Source of the DNA: Apodemus sylvaticus
Lineage: Eukaryota > Chordata > Mammalia > Rodentia > Muridae
Assembly (NCBI RefSeq): GCF_947179515.1
Contig: NC_067472.1
Coordinates: 161,182,761-161,246,760, forward strand
Length of the DNA stretch: 64,000 nucleotides
Direction of reading: 5' to 3'
Shown here: positions 23,571-34,140 of the stretch, one piece after another
Layout: each line of letters begins with the position of its first letter
Position numbering within the stretch: the first letter of the stretch is position 1
Notes under the pieces: model-generated
The model's input: the letters and a program-made list of their open reading frames with translations, nothing else
The model's database searches: none
Told to the model about the DNA's origin: nothing
Made by a program: the position numbers and the translations under genes

Positions 23571-24375
23571 TTTGATAAAAAAAGAAAAGGGAATTCTGAA
23601 CCCATGAGGATTATATGTTTAGTGTGCAACTTAGACTCAAAACAAATATCACTTTACTGTTGATCCACTATGATATATTTCTTCAAGACATGATATGATT
23701 TCAAAGATTACAGAATCCCCTGAAACCAAACCACCAGGTGGAGACCATGAGGCTCTGGATGATCCTTCACATTTCATCAGTGATTCTAGCATACTGGTGC
23801 TATAGTAGGTGAGACCTTTGTGATGCGGTGAGATAACTCTCAGTGAGGTTTGATTAACTTCCCCTGAGGGCTACAGATGTGGAATGTTTCCACACATCTT
23901 TGACTTTTATTTCATCTTTTGAAAACTGCCTTTTCAATTTGTTTGCACATTTTCATTTTGATTATTTGGGGTTTTGTTTCTTTCATGTTCTTTTATAAAT
24001 TCTAGTGACAGAATTAAAACTTATTTTCAGACTCTAGTCTTAAAAACTTCTATGCTTGTTTTCAAATATCATCTGTCAAATATCATGCAAAGGTGTAGAA
24101 TAGAAAATCAAAGTATAAACCAATAAACTCAAGATGAACAGTGAAAAACAGGTTTGTGTGAAATGATGAGGAAGGGTTGACAAACTAATACTGTGTCTTC
24201 ATTCCTCAACTATGTCCTATTGCAACTTTTCCTTTTCAGAAAAGCACAGTTTCAAAATAGAAAGCATATTATTTCTTATTTAAATAATCTGCTATATATG
24301 TAAAATAACTGTTTGCTATTATACAAATTAAACAAGTCAAAAATTTGAGTTTGCCAAAACTATAATATGAAATTT

Positions 24376-24376
24376 C

Positions 24377-24407
<31 letters not shown>
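24376..24407. repeat. (AAT)n microsatellite
   Basis: About 10 uninterrupted ATA/AAT units. Confidence 0.95.
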
Positions 24408-24411
<4 letters not shown>

Positions 24412-24755
24412 CCATATGACTCAGGGAATTTAATATCCCATGAAATCTGTGATATTAGATATTTTCCTGTAAGACTGAATTTCTATAAGTATTAAGATTA
24501 GTTTTAAATGACTAAGAATTTTTATTAAAAGGTATATAAAACATTTTATTAAAATGTATTTAATTTGCCTTTGCTGAATAAAAATGTAAACATTTCCCTT
24601 ATTCTTTATGAGGTGATTGATACATTTGAGTATATACAATTGGATTCTGTTTCTATTCCCAATGGCATCATTTTTTTCTCAAAATTCAGATCCATTTTGC
24701 TTCTGTTTAAATTATCTATGATCATTGAAAGAGCTCTTTTTCCCCAACTTGAGAA

Positions 24756-24759
<4 letters not shown>

Positions 24760-24795
<36 letters not shown>
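24760..24795. repeat. (AT)n microsatellite
   Basis: About 18 uninterrupted AT units. Confidence 0.95.
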
Positions 24796-24799
<4 letters not shown>

Positions 24800-24990
24800 C
24801 TTGTGCTATCTTAATTTCATTAAAATAACATAAACCCATTAAGGATGTGTTACAGGAGCATTAATGGGATAGATACCTGAAAACAGCAAGATCAATCCAT
24901 GGTGTCTGTATTCTAATAACTATAATGACAAAAGTAATGGATGTTGATCTGTGATGCCTTTGTTTCTTTTATATCCATTTTGTCATTAAT

Positions 24991-25415
24991 TGTACAGAAC
25001 CATATTGGGGCAGTCTTGCACTTGGTCAGAGTTTGACTTTGGTCAAGGTTAACTTCTCTCAGATAGCCAGGATCCTGCTCCACCTAGGGCCGAGTGCTCG
25101 AAGTAAAGGTTAAGTTCATTGTTCCTCCAGGTCTAGGAATTCCTGAATTAAGCAGGTGACCCACCCAGCTGCCGGAGCAGTCAAGACGAGGACCTCCAAG
25201 AGAAGCTAGACAACTTCCACCGGAACTCAGCCTGGAGTCTGGGGGGAAGGGTTTGCCCAAACTGTTAAAAGGTCTGGCGCCATTAAAGTTTCTGGCTTTG
25301 ATCAGTGAATATTGTCTTAGCCATACTTCTTTTCGCCCCTCTTCCCTATTTATTCCTCAGCTTCTGTTCCAGAAACCCACTTCGTAATAGCTGCAGGCAG
25401 CTATGGAACCCTACA
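24991..25415 (+). mobile_element. Solo LTR, class II (ERVK-like), same family as the provirus at 47453
   Basis: The LTR starts TGTACAGAACC and ends CCTACA. It is flanked by the 6-bp duplication ATTAAT (24985-24990 and 25416-25421), the size expected for class II retroviruses. It shares long stretches with the LTRs at 47453 and 58386, for example TTGTTCCTCCAGGTCTA and AGCAGGTGACCCACCCAG. It is about 425 bp against ~555 bp, because a block near its start is missing. No internal sequence remains, so the copy arose by LTR-LTR recombination. Confidence 0.92.
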
Positions 25416-25439
25416 ATTAATTATGTAAATGTTTGTGTT

Positions 25440-25605
25440 TCTGTTAACATGTACACGTTCGTGCAGTGTCCAGGGTCAGAATAGTGTAATGGGTCCTCTG
25501 GAGCTGTAGTCAGAGGTGGTTGGAGGTATGCTGATTCAGTGCTGGGATCTGAACTCTGATCCTGTGTAAGAGCCCTGCATACTCTTAGAAATAGATCACA
25601 TTCTA
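25440..25605 (-). mobile_element. B3-type SINE, antisense, degraded
   Basis: The order GGGTCCTCTGGAGCTGTAGT, GTGCTGGGATCTGAACTCTG, then TGTAAGAGCCCTGCATACTC is the complement of a tRNA-derived B3/B2 SINE. It lies just after the solo LTR. Confidence 0.65.
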
Positions 25606-26598
25606 CTCCTCCTCTTTGTTTCTGATTAATAAACAATCAATTAGATAATGATTTCCTGTTGAAGATCATCAGCCTGGATTACTTACAATACTATAAGTCT
25701 GACAGAAAAACAATCACTGCTGATAAGAACACCCTCTTTCCACAGGAGAGTTTTAGGCCTTGATACTGTCTTTTCTCTTTCTATAAAACTTCTATAACCA
25801 GCATGCTGTTAATGACTCCAGTTCCCTCTGCAGTTCCCATATGTTCAATGAAATCTTTCTTTTCTTTCTTCACTCTTGAATCCAGGCTGATTCTAAGGTC
25901 ATGGGTCCTAAAGTCAAAACCACTCCACAGTTTCTCAAAAGCAGGGTTTCTATCCACTTAGTTAGACTTACTGAAATGATAAAAAATGAGACGTGTTATA
26001 GTAAACTAGTTTCTGGAATTACGTACAAACCATCTGCTTTGATGCAGTGCAAGCTGCTGTGGAGATTCAAGGTCCAAGGTGGTCAGTGGTTTATTCCAAA
26101 TACTAGGATTTTAACTGTTTTGTTAGAATAACAACGAAACACAAGGAAACCTTAAGACATCTGCTCTTTATTGGAACAGAAAAGGAAACACTGACTTTGC
26201 TTTCCTGCATTGTAGAAGTTAGTAACTGGTGCATCGAGACAACTATAGCATCCACAGGATGCACTGGTACCAGGTGTATAGAGAACAGATTGCAGTGAAG
26301 AGAATGAAAGATGCATACTTTCTGAAGCATGTGAAACCAATACACTGAGTCCACTTTATCATTAACACATCCTACTGCTGGACATTTACCACACATGATC
26401 TAGAACATAGTAGTATTCAGAGGGAGGATGATTTGAAAAGTGACAGAATACAAAAATACATTTGCATACACATTATGTTTATTTGTTGGTCTGTTTGTTT
26501 GTTTATAAATAACAAGAATGGGAAAAAAATGGAGAGGTTCCATGGCTGCTAGTTTTGAAGTAGGGATTCTAACAGGCCAGAATCTGGGAGTGACAAAT
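25606..26598. other. Intergenic, nothing recognised
   Basis: No gene or confident repeat was seen. The open frames at 25901-26131 and 26103-26396 have no recognisable motif. Confidence 0.4.
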
Positions 26599-26613
26599 GG
26601 TTAAACAAAGTCT

Positions 26614-26663
26614 TTATTTATTTTATTTATTTATTGATTGATTGATTGATTGATTGTGTGTGT

Positions 26664-26708
<45 letters not shown>
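26614..26708 (-). repeat. Poly(A) tail with tail-derived microsatellites
   Basis: On the plus strand, TTTA repeats, then five to six TTGA units, then TG units, then about 42 T. In the sense of the retroposon this is a long A-tail whose distal end has changed into CA, TCAA and TAAA repeats. Confidence 0.9.
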
Positions 26709-27627
26709 CCTGTCTCAAAAAGCTTTATTTTCACTTGGTCCAAGACTTGAGAGGCTCTAGAGCGGTTATGAAGCTGCCTGGTGGCTTGAGGGGTTCCTTC
26801 AGGCGGACGTCCCGAGGCGGGCTGAGGGGGGCTGGTGCAGAGCAGGGGGAGCCCCTTGAAGGCACAGAGGCCTCCTAGTCGTGCTTGAGTGTGAGGCGCT
26901 CAAAGAGATACTCGCCCAGAGCCGTCTGGGGCGCACCGGTCTGCGCGGCCTGGGGCCCGGCCACCCTGCGGAGGTTGGTCAGGTGGTTGCCCATCTTCTT
27001 GATCAGCTTCACCTCCTTATCCAGGAAGTGGCTTTCCAAGAAGTCACAGAGATGAGAGTCTGCACGGGCAGAGCCCAGGGCGTGCAGATCCAAGAGCGCC
27101 TGGTTCAGGCTCTTCTCCTGGGCCAAGGCAGCCTTCATGGCCTCCAGGGTCTTACCCCACTCATCTTGAAATGGTTTCTGCACATCCTGGAAGAGAGCAC
27201 GGCCCCCGCGGTCATTCTGCAACTTGAGAAGATGCTCAGCGCCCTCACGCTTCTCCTCGGCCAATTCTCGGAATAAATGGCCTACTCCAGAGCCACGTCA
27301 TCCCGATCGAAATAGAAGCCCAGAGAGAGGTAGGTGTAGGAGGCCCGCAGGTGCAAGTTGACCAGGCGGTTCACGGCAGCCTCCACTTCGGTGGAATAAT
27401 TCTGACGGATCTGAGAGGTCATGGCTGATCCGGAGTATGGGGCTGACCGCGGGGACGGTGCAGGCTGGTCCTAGGAGCCGAAGGCGGCGAGGAGATGGTC
27501 CCGGAGGCTGCGGCTGGAGAGACTAGTAAGGCGGCCGGAAGCTGAAGTGGGAGTCCCCGGGTCTGTTCTGTCCAAACACTGTTGAAGCAAGACACAGATC
27601 CACGGGCCCTCCAAGGCGCTGCTCTCA
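26709..27627 (-). pseudogene. Ftl1-ps: Ferritin light chain processed pseudogene
   Basis: Ferritin L is the nucleation-type subunit of the cytosolic iron-storage shell. Minus-strand reading gives the whole mRNA without introns: 5' UTR (27423-27627), coding region (27422 down to 26875), 3' UTR, then poly(A). The start context is intact and the first ~45 codons match ferritin L. A net 4-base deletion near 27285 creates TAG at 27284-27282 and shifts the frame. Downstream, codons from GGCCGAGGAG onward stay open for 129 residues, ending LFERLTLKHD at the normal stop. Residues such as DRGGRALFQD, KKMGNHLTNLRR and the C-terminus are conserved, so the copy is fairly young. It is the 3' part of the composite retroposon. 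Confidence 0.95.
27565..27591 (-). promoter_or_regulatory. Iron-responsive element in the pseudogene 5' UTR
   Basis: Minus-strand TTGCTTCAACAGTGTTTGGA keeps the ferritin IRE layout: TGC bulge, five-pair upper stem TTCAA/TTGGA, and the six-base loop CAGTGT, which fits the CAGWGN rule. In working ferritin mRNA this hairpin binds IRP1/2 and blocks translation when iron is low. Here it lies in a dead copy and would matter only if the region were transcribed from the minus strand. Confidence 0.8.
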
Positions 27628-27777
27628 TTTTTTTTTTTTTTTGAGACAGGGTTTCTCTGTGTATCCCTGGCTGTCCTGTAACTCACTCTGTAGACCAGGC
27701 TGGCCTCGAACTCAGAAATCCACCTGCCTCTGCCTCCCAAGTGCTGGGATTGCAGGCCTGTGCCACCACTGCCCAGC
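27628..27777 (-). mobile_element. B1 SINE forming the 5' part of the composite retroposon
   Basis: The plus strand shows a T-run, then TTGAGACAGGGTTTCTCTGT, GACCAGGCTGGCCTCGAACT, CAAGTGCTGGGATTGCAGG and the B1 start complement CACCACTGCCCAGC, ending exactly at the duplication. It is full length and close to consensus. It has no target duplication of its own. Confidence 0.95.
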
Positions 27778-27792
27778 GGTTAAACAAAGTCT

Positions 27793-29486
27793 CAAGGTTC
27801 TTGGAGAAATGACTGGGATATGGATAATTACAGACAGCACAGGATCTGCAGAAGGACATGGGATTTTCACTCCAGAGAATGCTAAAAATTTGATGAAAAT
27901 TAATGGCCAGATATATCAGAGAGTCAGAACACTAGCCAAAATATTCTGATAAATGCTGTGTCCCTCCGCATAGATAGGTAAATCAGGCCATGTGATTATT
28001 GTATATTATCTTCCAAATTGTTCTAAGAGCTAGAATATGGGATATGAGAACAAACCCAAGTCTTATTCTTTGCATATCATTAGCACAGAGGTGTCAGCAG
28101 ATAATTGGCTATAGAACAAGAAAGAGGTTGAAATTTATTTAGTTCCAAAGATCTTACAGAATGAAGGAATTGGAAAAAAAATCTGTGAAATCCTTGAGAT
28201 TAGTAAAAATAATATAAGGACATTCTAGAAATAAAAATACAGAGTAACATTTCAAATATAAAAAAAAATGATAAGAGATGAACCTAATAGTGTTCCATTA
28301 ACCAAGATGGCTTATAATTCCAGAAAGTTCTCCAGTGAAATGTAACTGTGAGTCACATGAAGATATCAGCTGTGAAGTGAGATACATTTATATGTCAATA
28401 AAGAATGAGTAATATGCATCATGAAAGAGCATGCCACAAACTTCAGGATTCCCACTGCTCACTTTATGAACTTAAAAGTTCCAAATAGGGGAACAGAGTG
28501 AAACTGAAGTGACAGTTTAATTTTCCAAGCGCTTCTCGGTGAATAGGACTTTATGAGCTTTCTTAATGGTACTATGAAGAGATGCTTTAGAGAAAATATG
28601 TGTTGTGACTGAAGAAGCTTCACTACTAGAACTCAATTCCTCAAGAAAGCACTCACCTGTCATTTTCATGTAATACATATTCTAGAAATGTTCGTATCTT
28701 AATTTTATATTTTAGTAATTTTAATTGGAAACACATAGATGTTAAGATACTGCAGCAAATACTTACTAATCTTGGTATTTTAAAATTCATCTTCATAATC
28801 CAAATAATCATCATCACTATTGGAGAAAAAGCACACTATATCTAAATTGTTAAAAAAGCAAACAGCTGAGTCTCCAAGTGTCACTTTCTTCACCATATAA
28901 TTTTACTAGCATGTACTATAAGTTACCCAAAAACTGTATATACTTTCTTGATGTCTTTTGTTGCCATATTCACTGCAGTTATAATACAAGCAATGGCATG
29001 GAAAAAGTAATGTAATTTGAAAGAAAACCTAACTGAATAATGAATAATTTAGTAAAATTGATTATACTATTCCAACTTTATATACTGTTTGATTTGAATA
29101 TTATTGTAACAGGAAGCACAGTTCAGAGAATGACTGGCTTAAGGTATAAAATAGTTCACAGGCTTCCTGATTCATAATCATCTTCACAACTGGCTTTGCA
29201 TCAGTGTAAGATCAATCAATGAACTCCTTAACATCCAAACTGTGTAGAAACTGCCCAGTGAGGTGAACAGGCAAATAATGTCATTCTGACACCATGTACG
29301 TGTTATGTGCTAAGTCTTTAAAATTGTTTCAGATCATCATTTATTTATGTCGATTTTATAAAAACTTATCATTTTGATATGGTGTGAGTTTGTACTCAGA
29401 TTGCTAGAAAAACAGATATGTAAACTCCAGACTTACAAGACTGAATTTTCTGTAAGCTGACTTGAAAACTTAGGGTCATAAAAGGT
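27793..29486. other. Intergenic, nothing recognised
   Basis: AT-rich DNA. No gene or confident repeat. Confidence 0.4.
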
Positions 29487-29580
29487 ACCAAAAAAAAAAA
29501 TAAATAAATAAAAAGAAGAAGGAGGGGGAGGAGAAGGAGGAAGAGGGGGATAAAGAGGAGGAAGAGGAGAGTAAAAAAAG
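29487..29580. repeat. Purine-rich (GGA/GAA) low-complexity tract
   Basis: A-run with TAAA units followed by about 65 bases of almost pure A/G. The minus-strand Leu/Phe-rich frame at 29396-29611 is an artefact of this tract. Confidence 0.9.
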
Positions 29581-30206
29581 TTAGAATATGAAAGTACAAT
29601 ACAAACTCCATAGTGATTTTTATTTCTGTTTTCTAAAATATCATAGAATATTCTTCAGAAGGCAATTAAGAGTATGTTGGTCTTCAGAAGCTGTTACAGC
29701 AGATTTCTGTCCTGATCTCTATTCACATCTCCAATTTCTCCAGTAAAGCATTATAGATGGTTTTATTGCAGTGACATCATCTCTTTCTCTTTGTTTCACA
29801 GAAATAGGTCTGTGTGGGATGTCTAAATGTTAAACATGGCACTTAAATGAGAAAAGTAGACACAGATTTCTGAGTAAAGGTTGCATTACCATTCTAAGAC
29901 ACAGGGAGAGCAAATGGTAGCTGAACAGCAACAAAGGTAAGGTGTAAGGTGAGGCTTAGAATGATTCCCAGATGAGAGAGGGGGGAGGAATAAAACACTC
30001 AGAAATGTAAAACAAATTAAAATAAGAATTGATATTTTATTATTTTAACAGGTCATTGATTCCTTCCGAGTTATATTCTTCCTGCAGATAGTTTGTCTGC
30101 ATCCTTCAGATGTAAAGAATTGTATTTGTAAGGAAAAAGCCCCTTTGATTTCATGCTTGCAAATCTGGAGAGCTTGATCATTCCAATATTATCCAACAAA
30201 TTATGA
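29581..30206. other. Intergenic, nothing recognised
   Basis: No gene or confident repeat was seen. Confidence 0.4.
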
Positions 30207-30692
30207 TTTTTTTCAATTTTTTCTATATTCTTTGTTTACATTCCAAATGATTTTTCCTATCCTGGTTCTCCCTTCCACATAAGTCCCATGAGTCCCCTTC
30301 CCTCTGCCCATCACCCAATCAACCCCCTCCCATTCTCTGTCCTGGTAATCCCCTAAAATGCTGCATCAAGCCTTTCTAGGACCAGGGTCCTCTTCTTCCT
30401 TGTTCCTGGGAATAATTTGATATGTGAGTTGTGTCTTGGATATTCAGAGCTTCTGGGCTAATATCCACTTACTTATCAATGACTACATTCCATGTTTGTT
30501 CTTTTGTGAACGAGTTACCACACTTAGGATGATATTTTCTAGTTCCAACCATTTGCTTAAGAATTTCATGAATTCATTGCTTTTAACTGCTGATTAGTAT
30601 CCCATTGTGTAAATATACCACATTTTCTGTATCCACTCCTCCATTGAGGAACATCTGGGTTCTTTCCTGCTTCTAGCTACTATAAATATTTT
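30207..30692 (-). mobile_element. Old L1 3' end, antisense (Lx-like)
   Basis: The 3' UTR complement (CATAAGTCCCATGAGTCCCC; AATGCTGCATCAAGCCTTTC) is followed by the ORF2 end complement (GCTAATATCCACTTA) and the terminal ORF2 codons. It closely parallels the old L1 at 9520-9940. It ends at the CA microsatellite. Confidence 0.85.
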
Positions 30693-30693
30693 T

Positions 30694-30700
30694 ATACACA

Positions 30701-30746
<46 letters not shown>

Positions 30747-30753
30747 CATACAC

Positions 30754-30830
<77 letters not shown>

Positions 30831-30842
30831 CACAGATATATA
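30694..30842. repeat. (CA)n(TA)n compound microsatellite
   Basis: About 45 bases of CA followed by about 100 bases of TA with TACA interruptions. Minus-strand Tyr/Ile/Val/Cys frames here are artefacts. Confidence 0.95.
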
Positions 30843-30847
30843 TCTGT

Positions 30848-31115
30848 CAGTTTAAATAGCCTAATGACACCATTCAAACCATTTTCTCAGGTAAACAATT
30901 CTTCCCTTTTTAGCTATAGGAGTTTCTTGCCAAATTGAAGATAATTGCCCTTTTAGTGTATTCTTTTATCACCAATCAAGAGTTAATGCATTTAACCCAT
31001 AATTGATTGAAAATTGTTTGCTGTCATTTTTTTTTATCCTAAATACATTTGTACATGGAGCCATTTTCCTGACAGCAGTAATGAAGTTGATTATTTTAAT
31101 GGTTTCCTTATAATC
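30848..31115 (+). repeat. Unclassified ~270-bp dispersed repeat, copy 1
   Basis: Aligns in the same orientation with 63236-63505 at roughly 80% identity by eye. Conserved blocks include CCATTTTCTCAGGTAAA, CATTTGTACATGG and ATTATTTTAATGGTTTCCTT. Both copies are preceded by CA/TA microsatellites. I do not recognise the family. Confidence 0.7.
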
Positions 31116-32228
31116 TGAAAATCGGGAAACAGTCTTTACCAACCGTACATAAGACAGGGAACTAATATCCAATATATACAAAAAACTCAAGAAGATAGAC
31201 TCCAGAGAACTAAATAACCCTATTAAAAAGGGGTACAGAGCTAAACAAAGAATTTTCACCTGAGGAATATCAAATGCCTGAGAAGTACCTAAAGAAATGT
31301 TCAACATCCTTAGTCATCAGGGAAATGAAAATCAAAACAACCCTAAGATTTCACCTCTCTCCAGTCAAAATGGCTAAGATAAAGAACTTAGGAGGTGGCA
31401 GGTGCTGGGGAACTTGTGGAGAAAGAGGAACACTCCTCCACTACTAGTGGGATTACAAGTGGGTAAAACCACTCTGGAAATCAATGTAGCATTTCCTCAG
31501 AAAACTGGGCATAATACTACCAGAACACCCTGATATACCTCTCCTCAACATATACCCAGAGGATTCTCCTGCATGTAATAAGGACACATGCTCCACTATG
31601 TTCATAGCAGCCCCATTTATAATAGCCAGTAGCTGGAAAGAACCCAAATGTCCCTCAATGGAGGAATGGGTACAAAAAATGTGGTATGCATACACAATGG
31701 AGTATTATTCAGCCATTAAAAACAATGAATTCATGAAATTCTTAAACAAATGGATGGAACTGGAGAATATTATCCTGAGTGAGGTAAATCAATTGCAAAA
31801 GAACACTCGTGGTATGTACACACTGATAAGTGGATATTAGCCTAGAGGCTTGGAATACCCAAGACACAATTCACATATCAAATTATGCCCAAGAAGGATG
31901 GATACTCTAGTCCTTCTTAGAAGGAGAAACCAAATACCCACAGGAGATACATAAACAATCTGTAAAATAGAATCTGAAGGAAAGATCATCTAGATACTAC
32001 CCCACCTAGGCATCCATCCCATATACAATTTAAAAAACCCAGACACTATTGTGGATACCCTCAAGTGCTTGCTTTAAGGAGCCGGATATAGCTGTCACAT
32101 GGGTGGCTCTGGTAGTGCATGACAAATACAGAGGGGGAAACTCTCAGCCAGCCATTGAACTGAGCACAGGGTTCCCAATGGATGAGATAGAAATGGAGAT
32201 GGTAAGAGACCTAGAGGTAAAATGTAGG
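31116..32228 (+). mobile_element. Old L1 3' end, sense (Lx-like)
   Basis: The end of ORF2 (ACCACTCTGGAAATCAA; TGGATGGAACTGGAGAATAT) runs to the stop near 31838. A long 3' UTR follows, with ATCCATCCCATATACAATTT and TAGTGCATGACAAATACAGA. The 3' UTR type matches the L1 piece at 36205-36823. The open frame at 31598-31840 is the ORF2 C-terminus only. No clear poly(A). Confidence 0.85.
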
Positions 32229-33047
32229 TTTTAAGTTTCTTGCCATTTTTTCTCTTTAAGGAGACACTTATGCTTAAAAAGCTACCTATGAAAAATGATT
32301 TGACAGATAAAATCCATACATATGGCTACTTCTCTCTTTAAGAGAAACACAACTGCTTCAGCAGCCCTGTACTGCAGGTCGTGGTTGCACTAATTTTAGA
32401 AGAAATTGGAGAAGAACATTTAGTTTGAAACACTGTAGTGATGAGAGTGAAGCCTTTTCATTGTGGTTCTTACAGGGCTTGCAAAGAGAGATGTGAGTTG
32501 GTATCAAACACCTAACAGAGACAAGAGACCAGTGGGGCCCTAACATAAGCAGAAGCCATCATCCAAAGTACTCAGAGGCAGGAGAGCAGTCATTATGATG
32601 TAGGCAACAACCACATCACCAGTGCTGGACAGATATTCAATCAAATGCTCTGTGATCAGGACAAGAGTAGGGAACATAAAAAGGTATTTCCTTTCACAAC
32701 ACACAGTAGGATAATTGCAGAACCCAGGATACTGTGCTCTACATAAATGTATGTTACTCAGAGACTTGTGTGGCCTTAAACGTATCAAGCCTACAAACCT
32801 TATTTGTCTTGATAGATGTGGGATAGATTAGGAATGTGGACCAGGAGACATTCAATTTGTAGAATGTCTCTTTTCAGCCAGGTAACAATTTCAGAAGCCA
32901 TTAATGCTTCCTGGTACTTACTGTATAAGCTATATACATCAGATATGTGGATGTGTGCATATTGATACACATCTATGCCTGTGTATGTGTGTGCATAAAT
33001 ATAAATTAATTAATAGGTCTACCATACAAATCATTAAATTTTATAAG
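32229..33047. other. Intergenic, nothing recognised
   Basis: No gene or confident repeat between the L1 and the MTA element. Confidence 0.4.
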
Positions 33048-33052
33048 GTAAG

Positions 33053-33375
33053 TGTGATGGTTTGTATATGATTGGCCCAGGAAGTGATCCTCTTAGGAGG
33101 CATGGCCTTGTTGGAGTAGGTGTGTCACTGTGGGTGTGGGCTTAAGACCCTCACCCTAGTTGCCTGGAAGTCTTTCACCAGGAACCTTCAGATGAAGATC
33201 CTTCAGATCTCAGCTCCTCCTGCACCATATCTGCCTGGATGCTGCCATGTTTCTGCCTTGATGACAATGGTCTGAACCTCTGAGCCTATAAACCAGCCCC
33301 AACTGAATGTTGTATTTTATAAAATTTGCTTTGGTCATGGTGTCTGTTCACAGCAGCAAAACCCAAACTAAGAGA
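33053..33375 (+). repeat. MTA 5' LTR
   Basis: 323 bp. Starts TGTGATGGTTTGTATATGAT and carries the typical GGCCTTGTTGGAGTAGGTG and CAGCTCCTCCTGCACCAT phrases. It differs from the 3' LTR at roughly 20-25 positions plus two short length changes (my count), including loss of the terminal CA. Confidence 0.93.
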
Positions 33376-33380
33376 GAAAT

Positions 33381-33396
33381 TGGTACCAGGGACTGG
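33381..33396 (+). other. Primer binding site, leucine-tRNA-like
   Basis: TGGTACCAGGGACTGG lies five bases after the 5' LTR and resembles the complement of a leucine tRNA 3' end, the primer that gave ERV-L its name. Confidence 0.75.
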
Positions 33397-33909
33397 GGTA
33401 TTGCTGTGATAGGCATGACCATGCTTTTGTTTGGGAGAATGTGGATTTGGAAAGCCATGAAATGCTTTTAGTGGGGCTTAATGGGCCAGCCTAGTAGGAA
33501 TATGGAAGGCAGTGGTTCTGTGGATCATTTGAACTGTGTAGGCCTGATGGCCCAGGAGTTTTCAGTGGAGAATTATTTTAATACATGGCTGAGAGATTGT
33601 TTTTGTGATGTTTTGGTGAAGAACATGGCTGCTTTTTGCCATTGTATGAAGAGACTGCCTAGGGCTAAGGTAAAGAGATTTATATTAATTGTATCTACAA
33701 AGGAAATCTCAAAAAAGCCCAACAAAGATTTTGTTCTCTGGTTAAATCTGATGACCAGAATTTTGAACAAACATAACAAGCTGAGAAAGAAAAAGTACAA
33801 AATATGTAGTTCGAGTATTAAAGGGACTCCAGGAAGTGAAATGGAGCTGAATGCAAGGATATTAAAATTGTATTAAGGGAGTGGTGACCTTGGGGCAAGA
33901 TTCTACCCA

Positions 33910-34140
33910 TCTAATTTATGTTCAGGCAAGGTAGTACAAGCCTTTAATCTCAGGAGGCAAAGATAAGCAGATCTCTGAGTTCAAAACCAGCATAGAACAG
34001 AGCAAATTCTAGGTGAAGTAAAACTTAAATCCAGGCTTGGTGGATCACACCTTTAATCCCAGTGCTTAGGAGACAGGCATGCAGATCTCTTGAGTTCAAA
34101 GTCAGTCTATGGAGCAAAATTCAGGACAGCCAACCTAAGC
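33910..34140 (+). repeat. Two B1-like segments inside the MTA internal region
   Basis: Two partial B1-like stretches stand in a row: CAAGCCTTTAATCTCAGGAGG near 33938 and CACACCTTTAATCCCAGTGC near 34047. Each is followed by a GATCTCTGAGTTCAAA-like block. They are probably part of the element as propagated, not fresh insertions. Confidence 0.55.

Larger units (their letters stand above)
23571..24984. other. Intergenic with AAT and AT microsatellites
   Basis: Contains (AAT)n at 24376-24407 and (AT)n at 24760-24795. Otherwise AT-rich DNA without a recognisable gene. Confidence 0.45.
26599..27792 (-). mobile_element. Composite retroposon: B1 joined to a full-length Ftl1 mRNA copy, one target duplication
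   Basis: GGTTAAACAAAGTCT occurs exactly at 26599-26613 and 27778-27792 and nowhere between. On the minus strand the unit reads: duplication, complete B1 starting GCTGGGCAGTGGTGG, B1 A-run (about 14 A), ferritin light chain 5' UTR, coding region, 3' UTR, long poly(A) with derived microsatellite, duplication. A single duplication around both parts means they were inserted together. The simplest explanation is template switching by the L1 reverse transcriptase from the 5' end of ferritin mRNA to the A-tail of a B1 RNA. Confidence 0.85.

Noticed and set aside
26881..27276. A 131-codon plus-strand frame
   Set aside because: It is the antisense shadow of the ferritin light chain coding sequence.
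30594..30877. Tyr/Ile/Val/Cys-rich minus-strand frames
   Set aside because: They are translations of the CA/TA microsatellite.
33481..33876. A 131-codon open frame inside the MTA element
   Set aside because: MaLR internal regions are non-coding and the residues show no gag or pol motif, so it is chance openness.
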